Assembly: GCA_964561995.1 (NCBI GenBank)
Contig: CAZLQZ010000020.1
Span: forward strand, 1-15,098
DNA from: JABIAG01 sp964561995
GTDB lineage: Archaea > Nanobdellota > Nanobdellia > Woesearchaeales > JABIAG01
Direction of reading: 5' to 3'
DNA: 15,098 bases
Shown: positions 1-8,144 of the stretch, one piece after another
Layout: the number at the start of each line of letters is the position of its first letter
Position numbering within the stretch: position 1 is the stretch's first letter
Made by a program: the position numbers and the translations under genes
Notes under the pieces: model-generated
What the model was told of the DNA's origin: nothing
Seen by the model: only the letters and a program-made list of their open reading frames with translations
The model's database searches: none

Positions 1-1
1 C

Positions 2-2482
2 TTTTTCATCTTCTTTGTTATCTTTTACTTCAATTTTTTCTTTTTCACTTTCTTTAATCATCTCAGCAGGATTAGTTGTTATTAGTATGTGTTCTTCTTT
101 GCTTGCTACTACTTTAAGTTCTTGATGGTCATTGTCCATTATAAGTATACCATCACCTGGCATTGCAGAAAGCAAAAAATTTTGTTCTGTCTGACTTAAA
201 TTAAATGTATTGTTTACTCCCCTTATTACGGCAGGTTTTTGTCTTAACAAGAAAGTGTAGGATGTATTTGCTAAAACTGCGTGTCCTGCTTTTGAACCAA
301 CTAAGTCTGCAACATCTTGAGTAATCATTAATAATCCTAAATTATATTTTCGGCATGTTTTGACTATTTCGAAAATATAGCTTGATTCTTCTGCAGTTTG
401 TAATAAAGACCAGGCTTCATCTATAACTAGAATCTTTTTTGTTTTTGTGTCTTTCATTTTCATGTAAACATAATCAAGAACTAAATACATTATTACAGGT
501 TTTATTTGTTTGGGCATGTTTCCAATATTAAAACACAAAAAATTATTATCAAAATCAATCTTTGTTTCTCTATCTAAAAATCCAAATACTCCTCTTTTAG
601 TATACATTTGTAAACGATTAAGTAATGCTCTGTAAGTTACTCTCTCTTGTTGAACAGAGGATTTTTCTAATTTAGTTAAAGTATCAAATAAGTCAGTCAT
701 TATTGGGGGTTTATGACTTTTATAATCATCTTTTGTGATGCCATTATTTTCGTATGTTAAATCTATTGCTCTGTCCAGAATCGATTTTTGCAATTCATTT
801 AAATCACTAAACATAATCTGGAATAAGTCCATTAAACTCAATCTTTTTTCTAAATAATCGTGTCCCATTAAATCTAAGGGATTGATTACTGTTTCTGAGT
901 TTTTAGAAATAGTAATATTTTGTCCGCCGTAGTGTTTTGTTATAGCTAAATATTCTCCTTGTGGATCTATTATGATAACATCTGTTCCGTTCATATATTG
1001 TCTTGAAATTAACAATTTAGCAAAATAACTTTTCCCACCCCCAGAAGTAGAAAGAATGATGCCATTAGCATTTGCCAAATTAAATATATTTTTGATAAAA
1101 GGAATACCATTCTTATTTAATCCTAGTAATATACCATCATTATCAATATTTAGAAAAGGGCTTGAGAAAGGAAAGAATGCAGCCAACCCTTTTGTATGGA
1201 TATTTCTGGTCATCTTTAACCCGTCTTTTGCTAAAGGAATCATGCTTGCATAACTATCCTTCATCTGAAATAAAGGAATTTTATTTTGAATCATCAAAGA
1301 ATCAAGTTCTGACTTGACTTTTTTCGATAACAGTTCAATCTCCTCTTTGTTTTTTCCTTTACACATGATGTATAATGAAACATCAAACAACTTTTGTTGA
1401 CCTTTTTGTAAGTCATCTAAAATTTTTCTTGTAGATTTAAATTTGATATCTAAGCTTGGATTAAGAATTCCTTTTTTTGAATCTACATAAAGATCAGCTT
1501 GTTGTTTCTGTAAATCTCTGTTTAACTGAATCATCATCATATCAATAGGGAAAGGTTGAATATGGATACTTATATCGAACTTATCTCCCGAACTGATGAT
1601 TCTATCTAAAAAACCTTTTTCAACACTGTGGGGATATCCAGAAACAGCAATTAATTTACAAAATAAGTTTTCTATAATAAAATAATCTGAAAAGAACTGG
1701 ACTTTTTCTGGAGCAAGCAGAAAATGAGCAATGTTTTCAACATTTTTGTCAACATCTTTTATTTTTGCATCAAATAAACTTAGAAGTTGATTATTATTTA
1801 ATCTTTTAACACCTAAACCAATACTTTTAAGTTTGTCAATACAAACATTAACTTGTAATTCTAAGTTATCTTTTTCCTTGATTATGATATAAAAATTTCT
1901 GTTCTGAACGCCATTTTCATTAATAGATTCCTCAACAAATTCCTTATATGATTCAAACAAGACTGATTTATCTTTAGTTAATTTTTCTAGATGATCAAAA
2001 TGAGATTTTAATGAAATAGGATTGGTGGTGATATAAACTTGAATGGGGAAGTCTAAACTATTTAAAAATCTCTGAAAAGAAATCAAAATTGATTCTTTCT
2101 CATCCTCGGTCTTGATCATAAAATTAATTGGAATGACTTCTATAACTGCCAATTTACTATTCTTTTGGATTAAAAAATTATCTTTCACATTTTCAACATC
2201 GATGATTTTTTCTAATTCCTTACTAGAAACTCCCATTTTTGGATTTCTCTTATAATTATAGAAATTTTTGATTTTTCCCAGACCATCAAAGAATATAAAA
2301 AATGCAGCAATAAAAATAATAATTACACTAATAATCCCCGAAACTTCAATTCTTAAATTAAATTTAAATAAAACAAGAAAACATAACAAAAAAGCAGGAA
2401 CTGCATAAAACAATTGCGAAAAAGTCAAACCAAAAAGAATTTTTTCTTTATGCTTCAAGGGGGGAGGAATATCATACGCCAT
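2..2482 (-). CDS. VirB4-family T4SS ATPase with N-terminal PrgI/VirB3-like membrane domain (3' end beyond window)
   Basis: This is a predicted cytoplasmic-face ATPase that would power pilus assembly and/or DNA transfer. The frame is open from an ATG at 2482 to the left edge (827 codons, no stop seen), so the gene is cut at its 3' end; the last residues are highly charged, so the true end is probably near. Residues 1-68 look like PrgI: a short start with the motif DIPPPLKHKEKILFGLTFSQ, then two hydrophobic helices (about 24-40 and 48-66). The rest is VirB4/TraC-like: Walker A at 480-486 (SGGGKSY, Lys484), Walker B with hhhhDE at Asp688-Glu689 (VIDEAW), and a downstream ITQD segment typical of the family. 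Fusion of the VirB3-like part to VirB4 is directly visible because the frame is continuous. A HerA-type ATPase is the alternative, but the PrgI domain argues against it. No convincing Shine-Dalgarno is seen. Confidence 0.9.
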   Translation of the reverse strand, partial: MAYDIPPPLKHKEKILFGLTFSQLFYAVPAFLLCFLVLFKFNLRIEVSGIISVIIIFIAAFFIFFDGLGKIKNFYNYKRNPKMGVSSKELEKIIDVENVKDNFLIQKNSKLAVIEVIPINFMIKTEDEKESILISFQRFLNSLDFPIQVYITTNPISLKSHFDHLEKLTKDKSVLFESYKEFVEESINENGVQNRNFYIIIKEKDNLELQVNVCIDKLKSIGLGVKRLNNNQLLSLFDAKIKDVDKNVENIAHFLLAPEKVQFFSDYFIIENLFCKLIAVSGYPHSVEKGFLDRIISSGDKFDISIHIQPFPIDMMMIQLNRDLQKQQADLYVDSKKGILNPSLDIKFKSTRKILDDLQKGQQKLFDVSLYIMCKGKNKEEIELLSKKVKSELDSLMIQNKIPLFQMKDSYASMIPLAKDGLKMTRNIHTKGLAAFFPFSSPFLNIDNDGILLGLNKNGIPFIKNIFNLANANGIILSTSGGGKSYFAKLLISRQYMNGTDVIIIDPQGEYLAITKHYGGQNITISKNSETVINPLDLMGHDYLEKRLSLMDLFQIMFSDLNELQKSILDRAIDLTYENNGITKDDYKSHKPPIMTDLFDTLTKLEKSSVQQERVTYRALLNRLQMYTKRGVFGFLDRETKIDFDNNFLCFNIGNMPKQIKPVIMYLVLDYVYMKMKDTKTKKILVIDEAWSLLQTAEESSYIFEIVKTCRKYNLGLLMITQDVADLVGSKAGHAVLANTSYTFLLRQKPAVIRGVNNTFNLSQTEQNFLLSAMPGDGILIMDNDHQELKVVASKEEHILITTNPAEMIKESEKEKIEVKDNKEDEK

Positions 2483-2598
2483 AAAAAAGTAAATGTTAAA
2501 TGATTTAAGAAAGTGGTTAACAAAAATCACGGAATAAAGTTGTTGAAAATAAAAATTATTCTTTATCTATATAATACGTGCTACCCAAAACATGTTTA

Positions 2599-3174
2599 TT
2601 ATTTTAAATTATCAAATCCATATTTTAAAATCTTTATTTTATTTTTTTGTAAGAATTGTTCCACTAATACGATTAAATTCACTTTTTTCTTATTAATTTC
2701 ATATTTTTTAATAAATTGATTAAATTCAAATCCTAAATGTAATTTTATTAAGCCATATGGTGGGTCATATGGTTTATCTAAATCAAACCATATTTCTTGT
2801 TTGAATTTCCAGATTTTTTTAATTTGTAAATCAATAAAAGAATCTAAAAGCTGGTTTATAAAAAGGCAAGATGGTTTTTTTGAATAAGTTTCGTCTAATG
2901 TTTGTATTTGTTTTTGAATAAATTCAGTATTTAAAAATGCTTGATGCATCCACTCATGTAAAAATAAAAGCTCCGTTTGAAATCTAACTAAATTGTTAGT
3001 TTTTAAACAAATATAGGTTCCCTTATTTGCTGCAAGGTGTACCATATTATTATCTATTTTTAATTCAACTTTATTAATTCTGGATATATCAATTATATTT
3101 TCTTGAAGTTCTGAATATTCTCTGATAACTGCAGTTTTTGTTTTATTAAATAAGTTATATAATTCTTTGTTCAT
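2599..3174 (-). CDS. Putative HExxH zinc-metalloprotease-like protein, 191 aa
   Basis: I do not recognise a named family. Counting from the ATG at 3174, residues 73-77 are HEWMH inside the hydrophobic stretch LLFLHEWMHQAF, a good match to the HExxH zinc-binding helix of zincins. About 35 residues later comes NQLLDSFIDLQIKK, an N-x3-D-x3-D helix that could supply the third metal ligand, as in several minimal metallopeptidases; this is inference. There is no signal peptide or membrane segment, so it should be cytoplasmic. A longer reading from a TTG at 3186 adds four residues, but ATG 3174 is the more ordinary start and fits the TATA box at 3213-3220 with a leader of about 16 nt. The gene lies 116 bp upstream of the VirB4-like gene on the same strand, so the two may be co-transcribed. 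It may be a processing protease or ImmA/SprT-like regulator; the assignment beyond HExxH is uncertain. Confidence 0.7.
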   Translation of the reverse strand: MNKELYNLFNKTKTAVIREYSELQENIIDISRINKVELKIDNNMVHLAANKGTYICLKTNNLVRFQTELLFLHEWMHQAFLNTEFIQKQIQTLDETYSKKPSCLFINQLLDSFIDLQIKKIWKFKQEIWFDLDKPYDPPYGLIKLHLGFEFNQFIKKYEINKKKVNLIVLVEQFLQKNKIKILKYGFDNLK

Positions 3175-3212
3175 TTTAATTTTCAATAAAATAATTATTT
3201 GAAAAGTTAACG

Positions 3213-3226
3213 TATAAATTTTTCGG
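3213..3226 (-). promoter_or_regulatory. Archaeal BRE/TATA promoter for the HExxH gene
   Basis: Read on the minus strand, the sequence is ccgaaaaatttata: a purine-rich BRE followed by a TTTATA-type TATA box. Its centre is about 40 bp before the ATG at 3174, predicting transcription start near 3190 and a short leader. It forms a divergent promoter region with the box at 3242-3257. Confidence 0.6.
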
Positions 3227-3241
3227 TTTTTTAATTAAATT

Positions 3242-3257
3242 GCGAAAGTTTTTAAAA
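3242..3257 (+). promoter_or_regulatory. BRE/TATA promoter for the 643-aa gene (leaderless)
   Basis: The sequence gcgaaagtttttaaaa reads as a BRE followed by an AT-only TATA element centred about 26 bp before the ATG at 3279. That spacing places the transcription start at or next to the start codon, so the gene is probably leaderless, which agrees with the absence of a Shine-Dalgarno sequence. Confidence 0.6.
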
Positions 3258-3278
3258 TAGTCATTAATTAAGAAGATA

Positions 3279-5210
3279 ATGGATGAAAAAGAATTAATTG
3301 AAAGCTTAATATTATATAAAGAAAAATATCAATTAACTCTTAAAGAAATAGCTAAAAGAACAGGCATAAATCCATCTAATTTAAGGTCTTATTATGATAT
3401 GATTATAATTAATAGAGCGATTAAACGACTTAATTTTGAAGGAAAATCTTTTAAGGAGATCAGTGAATACATCGAGAATAATCTTAAGTTACCTCAGGGA
3501 AGATATGGATTTCCTGAAACTTCTGTTGATCATTGGTTAGAACGAACAAAAGATATTGAATATGATATTAAAAAAATTAAATATTTAAAATTAAATGAAA
3601 TAACCAATAAAAAAATTAAAATAAGATTTATTGCAAAAGAAAAATCAGCTTCCCGATTAAATGAACAAAAATCTAATTATAATACACAAATATATGATTT
3701 ATTATATTCCTATATTTCATTAATTTATTTTAAAAATTTGTGTTTTTTAAAACAAGAACAGACGAAGAATGCCAAATTTAAATCAGTTTATGAAAAATTT
3801 AAAAAAGAATTATTTATAAACACAGGTTACGGCGAGGCATTAAAATGTCAAGGATCAAACTTTAGATTACTAAAAAAATTAATTAAAATCAATAAAATCA
3901 ATAAATCTGTATTAATCGTTGAAAGTTTATTAAGTGATTCTGACATTAATCAAATTTTAATCTTTCTCAAAAATAAAATATTAAAAACGGGATTTTTTAG
4001 ATATTTTGATGTTAATTCTTTGTTTACAGAACTAAAAGATAAAAAAATAATTAGTAAAGAAAAATGTGCAGAAATAATTGAATATAAAAAAAATTGGGAA
4101 AAGTTTTCTAAAAAAATTAAAGAAATTTTAAACAAAAAAAGAATTGAACCAGAAAATATAAATGGTCTAATCATTGATTATTTTCAAATTCATATTGCTA
4201 GTTGGATGTATTATTCAATTTTTAATCTAAACGAGAATAATCACTTTTTTTTATTTTTGAAAATAAAAAAGTATTTATTAAATAAAAAACAAAAGGTTGA
4301 TATTTTAACAGAAATAAATTCTGAAAATGCACCTCTGTTGGAGTTTCTTCGTGCACCAAATAAAATAGATAATGAAAAATATCCTTTTCAAATAATTAAT
4401 GATCTGAATGAAAATCTTAATTCGTTTAATTATTTAAAACGAACTAGTTTAATAAATAATAATCTAATTAAATGTTATAATTGTGGAAATAAATTTTCTC
4501 CAAAATTTTCAATATTTGCAAAAGATTATCCGTTATCAGAAGATGAAACAATTCAAGAGATTCAATATTGCGATAATTGTCTTGCATCTATGTACTGGGG
4601 AACTAATAAAATAGATAAAAATAAAGAACAATTAATTGAAGATATGAAGAAGTTCTATGAACTTACTAATGAATTACCTTCGCGAGATAATTTAGGGTGG
4701 GTTCAATTACATACTTTTGCGCAAAATGATAAAGAAAAATTTCATAAATTAATGAAATTATTGATCTCTATGTATTGTCCCGAGGATTATTTACTAACTT
4801 TTTGTCAAAGTTGGATTGGCGTATTGATTAAAACTGGTCTTTTAAAGAATGCTAAGAAACTTTATTATGGAACAATTTGTTTTGCAAACGATGATGATTT
4901 GTGCTTATCGTTATCTGAAAAAAAAATTGATGATTGGTTATTTAAACATAAAATTGAACATAAAAAAGAATGGTACTATCCGCGGGATGTTCAATATAAT
5001 CCAAATAGTTTACTTAGATGTGACTGGTTAGTGAAAGATAATTATATTGAATTTTTTGGGTTAAAAGGTAATGAGAATTATGATAAGAAAATAATTATTA
5101 AAGAAAAATTATGTGAAAAAAATAATTTAAGTCTTATATCTTTGACACATAAAGATTTAAGTAATTTAAGTAAAAAACTTTCATTTTTACTTATTAAAGA
5201 AAAAAACTAA
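3279..5210 (+). CDS. HTH / zinc-ribbon / PD-(D/E)xK-like nuclease protein, 643 aa
   Basis: No named family is recognised. Residues about 15-40 (LTLKEIAKRTGINPSNLRSY) look like a helix-turn-helix, and a second HTH-like stretch follows at about 56-88 (SFKEISEYI ... SVDHWL). The middle is lysine-rich, alpha-helical and uncharacterised. A four-Cys zinc ribbon is formed by C399-x2-C402 and C431-x2-C434. The C-terminus has the order typical of PD-(D/E)xK endonucleases: a helix with Glu547 (SEKKIDDWLF), then Asp582 in RCDWLV, Glu591 in YIEFFGLK with Lys596, and a distal basic helix (KIIIKEKLCEKNN). I infer a sequence-specific DNA-binding nuclease, possibly a restriction enzyme or homing-type endonuclease. 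It is divergent from the HExxH gene and 136 bp upstream of a C5 methyltransferase, which makes an R-M pairing possible. The lysine/asparagine-rich composition matches neighbouring genes. The gene is probably leaderless. Confidence 0.75.
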   Translation: MDEKELIESLILYKEKYQLTLKEIAKRTGINPSNLRSYYDMIIINRAIKRLNFEGKSFKEISEYIENNLKLPQGRYGFPETSVDHWLERTKDIEYDIKKIKYLKLNEITNKKIKIRFIAKEKSASRLNEQKSNYNTQIYDLLYSYISLIYFKNLCFLKQEQTKNAKFKSVYEKFKKELFINTGYGEALKCQGSNFRLLKKLIKINKINKSVLIVESLLSDSDINQILIFLKNKILKTGFFRYFDVNSLFTELKDKKIISKEKCAEIIEYKKNWEKFSKKIKEILNKKRIEPENINGLIIDYFQIHIASWMYYSIFNLNENNHFFLFLKIKKYLLNKKQKVDILTEINSENAPLLEFLRAPNKIDNEKYPFQIINDLNENLNSFNYLKRTSLINNNLIKCYNCGNKFSPKFSIFAKDYPLSEDETIQEIQYCDNCLASMYWGTNKIDKNKEQLIEDMKKFYELTNELPSRDNLGWVQLHTFAQNDKEKFHKLMKLLISMYCPEDYLLTFCQSWIGVLIKTGLLKNAKKLYYGTICFANDDDLCLSLSEKKIDDWLFKHKIEHKKEWYYPRDVQYNPNSLLRCDWLVKDNYIEFFGLKGNENYDKKIIIKEKLCEKNNLSLISLTHKDLSNLSKKLSFLLIKEKN

Positions 5211-5316
5211 AAAGTTTATTTTCCCCATATTTTACTTTTAAGCTGTTATATTGCTTTAGGATTTTACAGGTGTAATATTTTTATACTTATCTTTTACGTA
5301 ATTTTTGTTAAATCCC

Positions 5317-5324
5317 TATAAATA
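5317..5324 (+). promoter_or_regulatory. TATA box for the methyltransferase/T4SS operon (leaderless)
   Basis: The sequence tataaata is centred about 26 bp upstream of the ATG at 5347, so transcription should begin at or within a few bases of that start codon. No Shine-Dalgarno is present before it. An earlier ATG at 5330 is followed in its frame by a stop after six codons. A second TATA-like stretch near 5276-5284 is weaker in position. The promoter separates this operon from the 643-aa gene. Confidence 0.65.
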
Positions 5325-5346
5325 AAAGTATGAATTTCTATGTTTT

Positions 5347-6417
5347 ATGAAAAAATGCAAAACTTGCGGGGAAATTTTGGAAGGTGAGGAGATTGGTTTT
5401 TGTTATACGTGCCTTGAATTCCATAATAAGAAGTACAATGAGAAACAAAAAGAAAAGCTGTACAAGCAGTATGAAATAGCGAATAAACACAAAGTTCTGG
5501 ACTTATTTAGTGGATGTGGCGGATTAAGTTATGGGTTTCATAGAGCGGGTTTTAGCGTAGTAGGATTCATTGAGAAATGGAAACCTGCTATTGAAACATA
5601 TAAGAAAAATTTTCCAGAAGCTAAACATTTAGGAACTGATATAACAAAAATAAAAAACTCTGACCTTGAAAAATACAAAAATAAAATTGACATTATTACT
5701 GGCGGCCCTCCTTGTCAGGGTTTTAGTTATTGCGGTAAAAGAGATCCGAAAGATAAGAGAAATCAATTATATAAAGAATATCTAAGAGTTGTTTCTGTAA
5801 TAAGTCCGAAGATAGTTATTATTGAAAATGTTCTTGGGATTAAAAGCATGTGTGATGTTAAAAATAAAAGTGTTCTTGACAAAATTCTTAATGAATTAAT
5901 TAGCCTAAATTACTCAGTAAGTCATAAGGTACTTGTTGCTTCTGATTATGAAGTGCCTCAGAATAGAGCGAGATTAATCATCATTGCTAAAAAAAATGAA
6001 TTCTTTCCAGAATCTTCAAAACGTAAAGTAAATGTGATTGATGCAATAAAAGATCTTCCTGAGGAAGAATCTGAATTAAATGGGCATATATTATTCAATA
6101 CAACAAAAAAGGTTCTTGATAAAATAAAAAAATTAAAACAAGGAGAAAAAATCTCTAAAAAATATAATTTCAGCAGACAAAGACTTAATGCAAATAAACC
6201 TTCTAAAACAGTGCCTACTAAACCAATATTTATTCATCCGACTTATGACCGGTTTTTGACACCAAGGGAACTAGCAAGATTGCAGAGTTTTCCAGATTCT
6301 TTCATTTTTGAAGGAACTAAAACTTCAATGGTTAAACAAATTGGGAATGCAGTTCCTCCGAAACTTGCTTTTGCTATTGCTAAAAAAATTAGAGAGGTGT
6401 TGGAAAATGATTGCTGA
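5347..6417 (+). CDS. dcm: DNA (cytosine-5-)-methyltransferase with N-terminal zinc finger
   Basis: This enzyme transfers a methyl group from S-adenosylmethionine to C5 of cytosine in a specific DNA site. All main family motifs are visible: motif I DLFSGCGG (52-59, SAM binding), motif IV GGPPCQGFS with catalytic Cys123, motif VI ENV (160-162), motif VIII QNRARL (205-210), motif IX region RLNANKPSKTV, and motif X QIGNAVPP (331-338). At 356 aa it is a normal length, with a rather short target-recognition region between motifs VIII and IX. Unusual is a separate N-terminal zinc finger, C4-x2-C7 and C19-x2-C22, linked by a charged helix to the catalytic core. It is the first gene of the operon that carries the VirB2- and VirB6-like genes and overlaps the next gene by 11 bp. 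It may protect transferred DNA from host restriction, or pair with the nuclease gene upstream; the sequence does not settle which. Target site unknown. Confidence 0.97.
   Translation: MKKCKTCGEILEGEEIGFCYTCLEFHNKKYNEKQKEKLYKQYEIANKHKVLDLFSGCGGLSYGFHRAGFSVVGFIEKWKPAIETYKKNFPEAKHLGTDITKIKNSDLEKYKNKIDIITGGPPCQGFSYCGKRDPKDKRNQLYKEYLRVVSVISPKIVIIENVLGIKSMCDVKNKSVLDKILNELISLNYSVSHKVLVASDYEVPQNRARLIIIAKKNEFFPESSKRKVNVIDAIKDLPEEESELNGHILFNTTKKVLDKIKKLKQGEKISKKYNFSRQRLNANKPSKTVPTKPIFIHPTYDRFLTPRELARLQSFPDSFIFEGTKTSMVKQIGNAVPPKLAFAIAKKIREVLENDC
6394..6399 (+). promoter_or_regulatory. Ribosome binding site fixing the start of the 89-aa gene
   Basis: gaggtg lies 7 nt before the ATG at 6407, inside the end of the methyltransferase gene. 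It supports 6407 as start rather than any upstream ATG in the same frame, which would overlap the methyltransferase far more deeply. Confidence 0.65.
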
Positions 6418-6676
6418 AGATACTTGGTTGGTATTACTTTTTTATGTTATTATATTACCATTTAGTATAGTAGTCGGAGTTACGTCACTCTTTGAGTTAT
6501 TAATAATTCATCTATTGATTACTATTATTCTTTCATTTTATTTTTGCAGAAAATCTTTTTGTCGAAGGAAGAGAAAAAGAGGTGGTTCTGAATTAATTAT
6601 GACTGTTGTTGATCCTGAAGAGGATAAATATCTCGCATTTCGTAATCTGTTTAACGCAGAGGGGGCAAAAAAATGA
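6407..6676 (+). CDS. Small two-helix membrane protein, 89 aa, unknown
   Basis: I do not recognise the family. Two hydrophobic helices (about 7-28 and 31-47) are followed by a strongly basic patch (CRRKRKRGG, about 52-60) and a soluble tail of about 30 residues, predicting a hairpin in the membrane with both termini on the cytoplasmic side by the positive-inside rule. The start chosen is ATG 6407, which has a Shine-Dalgarno sequence at 6394-6399 and overlaps the methyltransferase stop by 11 bp; a longer in-frame reading from 6308 is embedded in the methyltransferase and is unlikely. The stop overlaps the next start in ATGA. Its place in the T4SS-like operon suggests a membrane accessory subunit. 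VirB3-type function is less likely because a PrgI/VirB3-like domain is already fused to the VirB4 protein. Confidence 0.75.
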   Translation: MIAEDTWLVLLFYVIILPFSIVVGVTSLFELLIIHLLITIILSFYFCRKSFCRRKRKRGGSELIMTVVDPEEDKYLAFRNLFNAEGAKK

Positions 6677-7113
6677 AACAAGATGAAAGTTTGAGTTTTA
6701 GTAGAGAATTTCAACCGGAAGATCTGGAAAATATGGTTGCTAAAACATTGGAGTTATTTGAAACTGGTAATTTGCAAGAAAGTAATGAATTGGCAGTTTA
6801 TAATGTGCACAACTTATTGCAAAATATGGCAGAGTATGCAAAAAATGTGAGTGCTAAAATTTCTGACAGAGAAAAGTTGTTGATGCAGCAATCTGCTGAA
6901 GTTATGAGTGGTCTTGCTTTGAAAGCCAGAGAGGGGGAAACTCCGCAAGAGTATTTGAAGGGTGTTGCAGAATTGATCGATGAGAGTGTTACTGGAACTA
7001 ATCATGCAAGAAACAGCATTAGTTTAGAAAATGGTACTCTTGGCGAATATCGTTTCTCAACAGATGTTAAAAAACAAATTGAGGGTATGAAGGAAGGAGG
7101 ATATTTATCATGA
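6673..7113 (+). CDS. Soluble protein of unknown function, 146 aa, T4SS-like operon
   Basis: Not recognised. It is acidic, predicted largely alpha-helical, with no signal peptide, membrane helix, cysteine cluster or nucleotide-binding motif. The central part (about 50-90) is a helix-rich stretch (EYAKNVSAKISDREKLLMQQ) that could form a coiled coil or helical bundle. A strong G-rich Shine-Dalgarno (gaggggg, 6659-6665) lies 7 nt before the start, and the start overlaps the preceding stop by 4 bp. It ends by overlapping the next gene by 4 bp. A cytoplasmic partner or chaperone of the membrane complex is a guess from context only. Confidence 0.8.
   Translation: MKQDESLSFSREFQPEDLENMVAKTLELFETGNLQESNELAVYNVHNLLQNMAEYAKNVSAKISDREKLLMQQSAEVMSGLALKAREGETPQEYLKGVAELIDESVTGTNHARNSISLENGTLGEYRFSTDVKKQIEGMKEGGYLS
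7096..7100 (+). promoter_or_regulatory. Strong Shine-Dalgarno for the 344-aa gene
   Basis: GGAGG lies 9 nt before ATG 7110 within the end of the previous gene. It supports translation from the overlapping ATGA start. Confidence 0.6.
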
Positions 7114-8144
7114 ATGGCGAACCAGCAGATGAATTGCTTAGGCAATTCTCTGAAAAACTAAAACGATATGCATCTAAAGAAAATATTGGTGTTGATGATT
7201 GTGATGAATTCATGGATGACGTGGGTAAGTTTGGTATTGCTATAACTGCAATGCTAAAAGAAATGGGCTATGATAACAATCGGATACATGAGTTTAAATC
7301 AGAACATTTAGATGATTTACTTAAGTCGAGTGATGTAAATTATGATAAAATCGTTAATGATCCACGATTTGGAGAACTTTTTTTTGGAAAAAAAGCAATT
7401 AAGTCAAACAATAAATTTTTGACTGGTTTAACAACTCTTGTTTTGGGAAGTTCTCTTTTAACTAATGTTATTTTGTATCAACAAAGGGATCAATATTTGG
7501 GTTCAAGTTCTCAAGCTTATTCGCCCACAATAACAAATACTAAGTATCTAACACTGGACCCATTTGGTTCTAAGAAACTTTATGATTGTGTTTATCGGAT
7601 TAGTGGTGAACAGATTAAAAGAAGACCCTTTGTTACTGAGGGTAAATGGGAAAAACAAGTAAATGATTATGCTGCTTTCTTATTTGGCAAACCAACTGAA
7701 GATGATTTGAAAATTATTGATGAAATTTTAAGAAATCAGGTAAATAATCAGCTGAAAAGAGAACATTCTGAAGCAACATTAGAAGAAACCATATCAGGTT
7801 ATGATAATGAAACGGTAGCTGTAAATTATAATTTTGATTTAAAATCTGATTGGACAACACATGAGAAATATATTGAGGTTTATAGAGCAAAAGAGAAATT
7901 AAAGGCATATCTTAATGATAAAGGTAAGCTTAAATTAAGGGGTCATTGGAGAAATGCCGCCTGGAAGCTTTCATTAAAGCTATATGGTGATTATCATTTA
8001 AGTGAGGACAAGAGAGTAGAAGTTTCTGACCTTTTAATGCGAGAGTTGTATGGTGGCAAAGTTCAGGGAGACATTCAGATGGAACCAATAAATACGCCTT
8101 TTAGAAAAGGATTCATTATAACTTATGAGGGAGGTAAGAAATGA
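7110..8144 (+). CDS. Bitopic membrane protein, 344 aa, possible VirB8-like topology
   Basis: Family not recognised. About 100 N-terminal residues are hydrophilic and acidic, one hydrophobic helix spans about 103-123 (LTTLVLGSSLLTNVILY), and about 220 residues follow. No cleavable signal peptide is present. With the basic residues (KKAIKSNNK) just before the helix, the N-terminus should be cytoplasmic and the large C-terminal part outside. This N-in/single-helix/large external domain layout is the same as VirB8/TcpC-type T4SS scaffold proteins, but I see no sequence motif to confirm homology. It overlaps both neighbours by 4 bp and directly precedes the pilin-like and channel-like genes, so a role in the same envelope complex is likely. 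Function remains inferred from topology and position. Confidence 0.8.
   Translation: MNGEPADELLRQFSEKLKRYASKENIGVDDCDEFMDDVGKFGIAITAMLKEMGYDNNRIHEFKSEHLDDLLKSSDVNYDKIVNDPRFGELFFGKKAIKSNNKFLTGLTTLVLGSSLLTNVILYQQRDQYLGSSSQAYSPTITNTKYLTLDPFGSKKLYDCVYRISGEQIKRRPFVTEGKWEKQVNDYAAFLFGKPTEDDLKIIDEILRNQVNNQLKREHSEATLEETISGYDNETVAVNYNFDLKSDWTTHEKYIEVYRAKEKLKAYLNDKGKLKLRGHWRNAAWKLSLKLYGDYHLSEDKRVEVSDLLMRELYGGKVQGDIQMEPINTPFRKGFIITYEGGKK
8130..8135 (+). promoter_or_regulatory. Shine-Dalgarno for the pilin-like gene
   Basis: GGAGGT lies 5 nt before ATG 8141. It is the closest match to a full anti-SD pairing in this operon and fits high expression of a pilin subunit. Confidence 0.6.

Noticed and set aside
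1056..1253. 65-codon plus-strand open frame
   Set aside because: Lies antisense within the VirB4-like gene around its Walker A region; no promoter or start signal.
2513..2719. 68-codon plus-strand open frame overlapping the end of the HExxH gene
   Set aside because: Low-complexity AT-rich translation, antisense to a supported gene for over half its length.
3175..3186. TTG start giving a 195-aa HExxH protein
   Set aside because: An ATG four codons later is a more ordinary start and sits at better distance from the TATA box.
3950..4174. 74-codon minus-strand frame
   Set aside because: Antisense shadow of the lysine-rich middle of the 643-aa gene.
6308..6406. Upstream extension of the 89-aa membrane protein
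   Set aside because: Entirely inside the methyltransferase, covering its conserved motif X; the SD-supported ATG is at 6407.
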